This document shows positions 58,021-64,000 of a stretch of DNA of 64,000 nt, piece after piece. Source of the DNA: Polyporus tsugae (taxonomy: Eukaryota; Basidiomycota; Agaricomycetes; Polyporales; Polyporaceae); the NCBI GenBank assembly GCA_024305745.1, contig JAHRBS010000002.1, positions 744,001-808,000 on the forward strand. The letters run 5' to 3'. Within the stretch, counting starts at the first letter, position 1, and the number at the start of each line of letters is the position of its first letter. The position numbers were made by a program, and so were the translations under genes. The notes beneath the pieces were generated by a model, which searched no databases, was not told the DNA's origin, and saw only the letters and a list, made by a program, of their open reading frames with translations.

Positions 58021-61000
58021 ATGCTGTCATCGGGGCTCTACCGCTGGATTCTCCCCACCTCAGTGCTCTTGTTGTGCACCCAAGTTATCCAAGCAAGGCG
58101 GAACGTCTCCTCGGGCTTTTCGTTGAATACCCAGCAGTCACTCTCGGTACGTCGTTGTGCGAATGTAACGTTCATGTTTCTCGCCTAACGTGTTTACAGC
58201 CTTTGGATGTTGTGGCGAATAGACCAGGTTGGTAGCAACCGTATACTGTTGTATGCCATCGCAGGCCAACATCTCCTCGCAGAACGGTGTCCGCCTTGTT
58301 TCAATTGTCAGCTAGACGCGTTTACCTGTGGCAACTTCGGAGAGTGTTCCAAGTTTGACGGGCAGTGCAAGTGTCCGCCAGGATGGGCTGGGATAGATTG
58401 TCTTACCCCTCGTGCGTATTCATCTGCGTATTTGGCTGCAACATCTCTCTAACTCTGAACAGAATGTGATTCCCTTGCGGATGGGGACCATCGAAGACAA
58501 CGTGAGGATGGAAAGCAATGTGAATGTAAGGATGGTTGGAACGGTATCAACTGCAATGGTGAGCATTCATTCTCGAATGCGAACGGCCTCAGCCTGACAA
58601 TATCGCGAAGTGTGCCAGAACGATGACTCGTGTATCGCTTTCCCGCTCCGTGGTCAACCTACGGGCGATGACGAGCGCGTCGGCAACATGACATGCTACA
58701 AGGGTGGCGAGACTGTCTTCAATAACCATCAAATGTGCGACGTCACCAGTGCGTCTGCCCTCTTCTCGTCTTGTCGGAAATTATTTCTGACCCGCCCTAG
58801 ACCGGAAGATCCTGGACATGCTTCCCGATCGCCCGCCACAAGTTACTTTCAGCTGCGACAAGCAGTCCGAGATGTGCCACTTCCAGTTCTGGACTGCACA
58901 GGTCGAGTCCTTCTACTGCCAGCTCTCCCAATGCAACTCTCGTGCACAGCGCAGTTACGAGAAGAACCAGACCTTCTACGAGTGCGAGAAGATTCAATGC
59001 AAGTGCGTGCCTGGTCGGTTCATCTGCGGAGAGGACGGCAGTCTCGGTACGTCTCCCGATTTTGTACGATCTATGCGAGCCATGTCGGTTGACCGCTCCG
59101 GTCTAGATATCACGGATTTCCTCAGGGAGAACATCAAAGGCCCTGCACAATTCGTCTGTACCGATGGCCAGGGATGCACGTTTGAGGAGCCTGGCATGAA
59201 CGATCTTATTGAGACTTTCTTCGGCGACCATTACATCACCTTGCAATGCAAGGGCGGCGAGTGCCTGCACTACTCGCAGGTGCCCGGCTATATCGTCAGT
59301 CCACCCCTGAGCTTGTGCTTGTTACTGAACGCTAATGTTCAGGGATAGGCTCCTCCCAGACCGGACAACACAGCTTTCGTTGCCCTGAGCGTGGCTGGTG
59401 CTGGTCTCTTCGTCATCTCGGTCTCAGCTAGTAAGTGGCTCCCGCCGCATGCTCGTGGCCGGACTGCAACTAACCAATGACCGTGATGCAGTCCTCTGGT
59501 ATGCGGGCAGGACACACTCGAGCGACTTCGGCATCATCCGCCTGCCGGAGAACGAGTCAGCGAAGCTTATGACGGACCACGTCCCCGCGTCGCTGCACTT
59601 CTCCAACATCTCGTACAGTCTGAACGGGCGCGCCATCCTCGACAATATCTCGGGGTCCGCGAAGCCGGGCCAGCTGCTCGCAATCATGGGCGCGTCAGGC
59701 GCGGGCAAGTCGACGTTCCTCGACATCCTCGCGCGCAAGAACAAGAAGGGCTTGGTCAGCGGCACGACGCTCGTGAACGGGCGGGAGGTCGAGGACTCGG
59801 ACTTCAAGAAGGTCACCGGGTTCGTCGACCAGGAGGATACGCTGATGAGCACGCTGACGGTGTACGAGACGGTGCTGTACTCGGCGCTGCTGCGGCTCCC
59901 GCGAGAGATGAGCCTGGAGGCGAAGAAGTACAGGACGCTGGAGACGATGAACGAGCTGGGCATCCTGGGCATCAAGGATTCGCGTATTGGGGACACTGGT
60001 GAGCACACCGTCATACTGAACTGATAGCATATATTGAGATCACGGCATTCCAGGCCGTCGCTCAATATCCGGCGGTGAGAAGCGCCGTGTGTCGATCGCG
60101 TGCGAGTTGGTCACCAGCCCGTCGATCCTGTTCTTGGACGAGCCTACGAGTGGTCTTGACGCATACAACGCGCTGAGCGTCATTGACAGTCTGGTCTCGC
60201 TTGCACGCGACTACAACCGTACCGTCGTCTTCACAATCCACCAGCCGCGGAGCAACATCGTCTCGTTGTTTGACCAGTTGATAGTCCTGGCTCAAGGGAA
60301 GCTCATCTACTCAGGGGAGGCGGAGAAGGTTACGGACTACCTTGCGGAGATCAACCACCCGTGCCCGCTTGGTTTCAATGTTGCCGATTTCCTGAGTGCG
60401 TTGCTAGATCCCTCTCAAAGTGCTGCCTACTAAATTCTGCTCTTCCAGTTGACCTGACGATGCAGGCCGGTATGGAACCTCGCTCAAGAGATAGCCAGAG
60501 CACACCTGAGCTCGCGCAGACCAGTGAAGAAGCCAACAGCAACATTCGCGACGAGGAACGTGCCTTCTCGCAGACTGACAGACCCTCGACGATTTCCCTC
60601 CGCTCAGCATACCGCAACTCGGATGATACCCGCGTGGAGGAGACTCGTACACGAGCGAGCTCAATTTACACGTCAACCGCTTACATTCGCAAGAAGACCG
60701 CGCAGCTCCTTGAGGCGATTAAGCCCTTTCAGTCCAGGATCGACGGACCCGTCCCACCCAAGCTCCAGGAGCTCATCGACGTCTTCAAGAACAGCACGAT
60801 CCAACAGACTCTTCAGAACGAGATCCTCGGGGTCGCAGGTGACCCCGCAGTTGAAGGCATCGCGATGTCGGAGCTGCCTGATGTGTCGACCGAAAGCAAA
60901 CTCTCGCGCGGTCGCAAGCGCGCGAGCTGGGGCACCCAGTTCCGCATCCTGAGCGGGCGCGCGTTCAAGAACCTGTACCGCGACCCAGCGCTGCTCACCG

Positions 61001-61943
61001 CACACTACATTGCGGCGGTCGGGGTCGGGATCATCTGTGGGTTCTTCTTCCAGAACATCCAGAATGATATCGCCGGGTTCCAGAACCGGCTGGGCGTGTT
61101 CTTCTTCGCGCTCGCGCTGTTTGGCTTCTCGTGCCTGTCGAGTCTGAACCTGTTTGCGAACGAGCGGATATTGTTCATGCGCGAACGGTGCGTCTAACCT
61201 TCTTCCTTTATCTTTGAACTTTGGGTTCTGACGGACTGTTGAAGGGCCAACGGCTACTATTCGTCGTTCACGTACTTCTCGTCGAAGATCCTCTTCGACA
61301 TCCTGCCGCTCCGCATCGTGCCCCCGCTGGTGTTCGGTGGGATCATCTACGGGTGGATCGGGCTCGTGCCGGAGGTGACGATCTTCTGGCGGTTCATGCT
61401 CACCCTCGTGCTGTTCAACCTCACGGCCGCGAGCGTCATCCTCCTGCTTTCGATCGCGTTTGCGAGCACGAGTGTCGCGAACCTCGTCGGCACGCTCATC
61501 CTGTTGTTCAAGTACGTTCATTCATATTATTCGTAGGCGTCATTGCGCGACGGACTGACGGAACTGGCCGCTTCTAGCTTGTTGTTCACGGGTCTGCTCA
61601 TCAACCGGAAGACGGTGCCTGCGCTGTTCCAGTGGCTGCACACCGTCTCGTTTTTCCACGCCGCGTTCGAGGCGCTTGCCGTTAACGAGCTGAGGTACCT
61701 GCAGCTGCACGAAGAGAAGTACGGCGTCAACATCGACGTACCCGCCGCCGCCATTCTTTCGACGTTCGGCCTCAGAGCAGGGGTGAGTATTTTGCAGCGT
61801 CCCCGTGTTGTGCAAGATTTGCTGATCCGTTGGCACGATAGTCGTTCTGGTGGCCAAACATCGCCCTGCTCGGCATCTTCTTTGGCACGTTCACCGTCGC
61901 GAGCTACCTCGTCCTACACTTCTACGTGAAGGAGAAGCGGTGA
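58021..61943 (+). CDS. ADP1: ADP1-type ABCG half transporter with extracellular EGF-like region
   Basis: The fungal Adp1 group joins an N-terminal Cys-rich luminal domain to an ABCG (White) transporter. Its substrate is unknown. The start at 58021 gives a signal peptide ([20 protein letters not shown]). EGF-like modules follow ([32 protein letters not shown]), then a Cys-rich region and a first helix near [17 protein letters not shown]. The ATPase has Walker [10 protein letters not shown], signature [12 protein letters not shown], Walker [14 protein letters not shown] and the H-loop His in TIHQPRSNI. Then come NVADFLIDLT, a Ser-rich linker, and six membrane helices ([51 protein letters not shown] and others). 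The last is [19 protein letters not shown], and the protein ends KEKR. About 13 short introns restore the frame to roughly 1,060 residues, the usual Adp1 length. No defect was seen. Confidence 0.92.
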
Positions 61944-62513
61944 TCGTAGGGTTCGCGGTGCGTTGGACATCCGGGACACTCGGCTCTATTTTATGGTACA
62001 ATGCATGCATGCATACGTTTGGACCCGGGCTTCGAATTCGCACACCGGAAGTCTTGTGTAGGGTGTAGATTATAAATATCGCGGTTGTGCTTTGTATAAA
62101 TATATACCGCTGTGGAGGTATCTGCGCGTGAGAGCGTTGGCCAAGTAATGGTAGTTTCCAGTTGCTTGTTGGAAGCGAGTCGACAGATACGGAGGTAAAG
62201 GAGCAATATGTCAGATTTACCTCCGGCCACGGGCTGAGATCTGAGATCTGGGATTTGCTTTCATAAGTATCGAGCTGTCGATAGTGCCATATCCAATTGT
62301 GTAAATAAAGTTGGAGGATCTATACTTTGCCAAGAGCCCTCCCTGAACACAACATACACCGTACGCCTTCACGAAACTCGAACACCACGACCCATACCCC
62401 TAGAGGTCTGTTGCTTGAATCGGGAGGTTCAGGTCGAGACTAAGTAACACACTGACCTACTGTGAAACCCAGGTGTGGGACTCGGGTTACTTAGTCCCTT
62501 CAAGTTGGCCAAT
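61944..62513. other. Intergenic spacer, 0.57 kb
   Basis: 3' UTR of the ABCG gene and promoter of the F-box gene. The first 150 bases are AT-rich (ataaatatatacc), as expected near a polyadenylation region. Nothing else is seen. Confidence 0.5.
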
Positions 62514-64000
62514 ATGTCCAAGTCGCTGGAGCCCCCCGTCCAGGATGAGTTCCCACTTCTGCATCTCTTGGAACTGGTTTCAAGAGAACAGCTTCTTGAG
62601 GATATCTCATTGGTTGGTATCAATATTATGCCATTTAGAGATCGCTAATCCTGACCGGATGGACGTGATAGAGTTACCTGACGGAGCAGCAATCCTGCAC
62701 AATTGACCGTCACCTAAACCCGGATGACGCTACGGTCCTCAGGACCTTGAAGCCTGAAGACGTCCAGAACTGGTGTCTCTCCCGGATCGCTGACTATCAT
62801 GCTCCCATCAGGGCTGTTCGAGCCCAACCTGACTTGGTCCTTTACAACGGGTCCCTCCACGGGTTTGTCATCCGACACAAATCCCATATACGTGCGCTCC
62901 GTTCGGTATACAACGGTGCAGTTCCCATCCACCGCCGCCTTCCCCCTGAAATTCTCCTGGAAGTCTTCGCTAACTTCCACCACGACGGGACGCGCCGGGG
63001 ACATGCTGCCTTTCGGGTCTGTCATTACTGGCGTACCTTGCTGCAGCGTACGCCTCAATTGTGGCAGGCTCTCCTCAGCCTGGAGTTCTCGGTCAGATGG
63101 GACCCGCAATGGAAAGTCAACAGATTCGCTGCGGCGTTTTCCAGATCGGCCCCCTTGGACCTCTCGCTCTGTCTACGCGGTATCGATGATGCCACTGTGG
63201 ATGTTCTGGCTGCCTATTCCCATAGGCTCACCTCAATGACATTTCGAACCACAGGACACAGGGACGAGTGGGACACACTTGAACGGTTCCTTCAACTAGA
63301 CATGCCCGTGCTGCAATGCCTCGATGTGCGCAGATCCTTCTCCGGGAAAGTTACGCGAACCAGCGCCGCCCGCTTCTTTGCGTTCCCCCACCTCCAAAGG
63401 CTTCGCCTCGCAAACACCTGTCTTGTACCGCTGGAGACACCACACATCTCACTGAAACATCTCGAGCTGCGTGACTGCCTGGGGTGCGTTGCTCCCAATG
63501 CCCTTTTCCTTGTCAAAGTTGCAATAGATCTGCATACTCTCCTCGCCACCATCAGGAACTGCCCCAACTTGGAGACCCTCTGCGTCGCAGGCCCCTTGCG
63601 GCCGAACACCTGGCCAGACCCGGAGTCGCCTGTCGACGTCCCCCGATTACGCCATCTCACCCTCCAGCTTCCACCCGATTCCACACTCGCCTTGCTCTCG
63701 TGCTTCATTCTCCCTCTGACGACAGTCCTCGACCTCGAGCCACTTCTGGTAAACGATGTCCCGCTCCCGCTGTCCACCAGTATAATCACACCCCTCCACC
63801 GGCCGCCTGTTGCGGAGGTCACCATACACCTGAAGTCCACCGACACCAAACACGACGCCAAAAACGCCGCAACTTGGGAGGCGCAGGGAGATGGAAGCCG
63901 GCCTCTCCGCGTGTCCACTACTCACTTTTACAATTTAAAGTCTCCCCACGCCACCCTTGCGCAAACAAGCCAGGTCCTAGCCATCTTCGCACCCGGGACG
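62514..64000 (+). CDS. F-box protein with leucine-rich-repeat-like region, 3' end outside window
   Basis: F-box proteins recruit substrates to SCF ubiquitin ligases. Exon 1 from the ATG at 62514 encodes MSKSLEPPVQDEFPLLHLLE. An intron at about 62606-62671 (donor TTG|GTTGGT, acceptor gatag) leads to SYLTEQQSCTIDRHLNP. From there the frame is open without a stop to base 64000. The F-box is IHRRLPPEILLEVFANF through FRVCHYWRTLLQRTPQLWQ at about residues 110-160. Irregular Leu-rich repeats follow (MPVLQCLDVRRSF, FPHLQRLRLANTCL, CPNLETLCVAGPL, VPRLRHLTLQLPP), as in the large expanded F-box families of Agaricomycetes. The substrate is unknown. The gene continues past the window edge. Confidence 0.85.

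Noticed and set aside
60673..61521. 282-codon antisense frame opposite the ABCG transporter
   Set aside because: It is open because of strong third-position GC in the sense gene. The composition (Arg, Glu, Asp, Val) is typical of such shadows.
63292..63918. 208-codon minus-strand frame at the right end
   Set aside because: The plus strand is fully open here, in frame with an F-box and leucine-rich repeats, so the minus frame is a shadow.
1..64000. CRISPR array, bacterial operons or integrated viral genome
   Set aside because: Gene structure is eukaryotic throughout. No regularly spaced repeats and no viral capsid or replicase genes were seen. The RNA polymerase is the cellular RNAi type.

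Overview
The window looks like nuclear DNA of a filamentous basidiomycete, probably an Agaricomycete. The coding regions are cut by many introns of about 40-70 bp with GT-AG borders, genes lie on both strands without operons, and the gene families are fungal: Zn2Cys6 and Crz1-type transcription factors, a QDE-1-like RNA-dependent RNA polymerase, PalI/SUR7 and DUF2415 proteins, sedolisin, and an F-box/leucine-rich protein. The species is not named by anything in the sequence.

Layout, left to right. 0-11.6 kb: 3'-truncated splicing factor CWC2 (-), a Zn2Cys6 transcription factor (+), a four-helix PalI/SUR7-type membrane protein (-), a probable peroxisomal enoyl-CoA hydratase/isomerase (+) and a cytochrome b5-fold protein (+). 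12-18.6 kb: two large, mostly disordered proteins in tail-to-tail orientation whose C-terminal domains appear paralogous, sharing two intron positions and phases. 18.9-22.5 kb: mitochondrial Lon protease PIM1 (+). 22.5-30.1 kb: a long stretch with one tRNA-Arg(CCU) and no protein gene that I can support. 30.1-37.5 kb: a Crz1-like C2H2 transcription factor (+) and a WD40/DUF2415 protein (+) with an exceptionally long first intron. 38.5-43.2 kb: an apparently intact RNA-dependent RNA polymerase (-). 44.2-50.3 kb: a disordered protein of unknown function (+) and a secreted sedolisin-type tripeptidyl peptidase (+). 50.9-55.7 kb: a one-finger C2H2 protein (-), COQ4 (+) and a kynurenine/2-aminoadipate-type aminotransferase (-). 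56.2-61.9 kb: a UPF0014 (FetB/ALS3-like) permease (-) and an ADP1-type ABCG transporter (+), divergently arranged. 62.5-64 kb: an F-box protein (+) running off the window.

Most genes are housekeeping or regulatory and do not form a single pathway. Local themes are mitochondrial function (PIM1, COQ4), lipid and peroxisome metabolism (enoyl-CoA hydratase, cytochrome b5), signalling and transcription (Crz1-like, Zn2Cys6, C2H2) and RNA silencing (the polymerase). The least explained items are the convergent paralogous pair, the 645-bp intron, the two GC-AG introns and the 7.5-kb gene-poor stretch. Exon joins were derived by hand from frame, splice signals and family conservation. Single splice sites may be wrong even where the gene call is firm.
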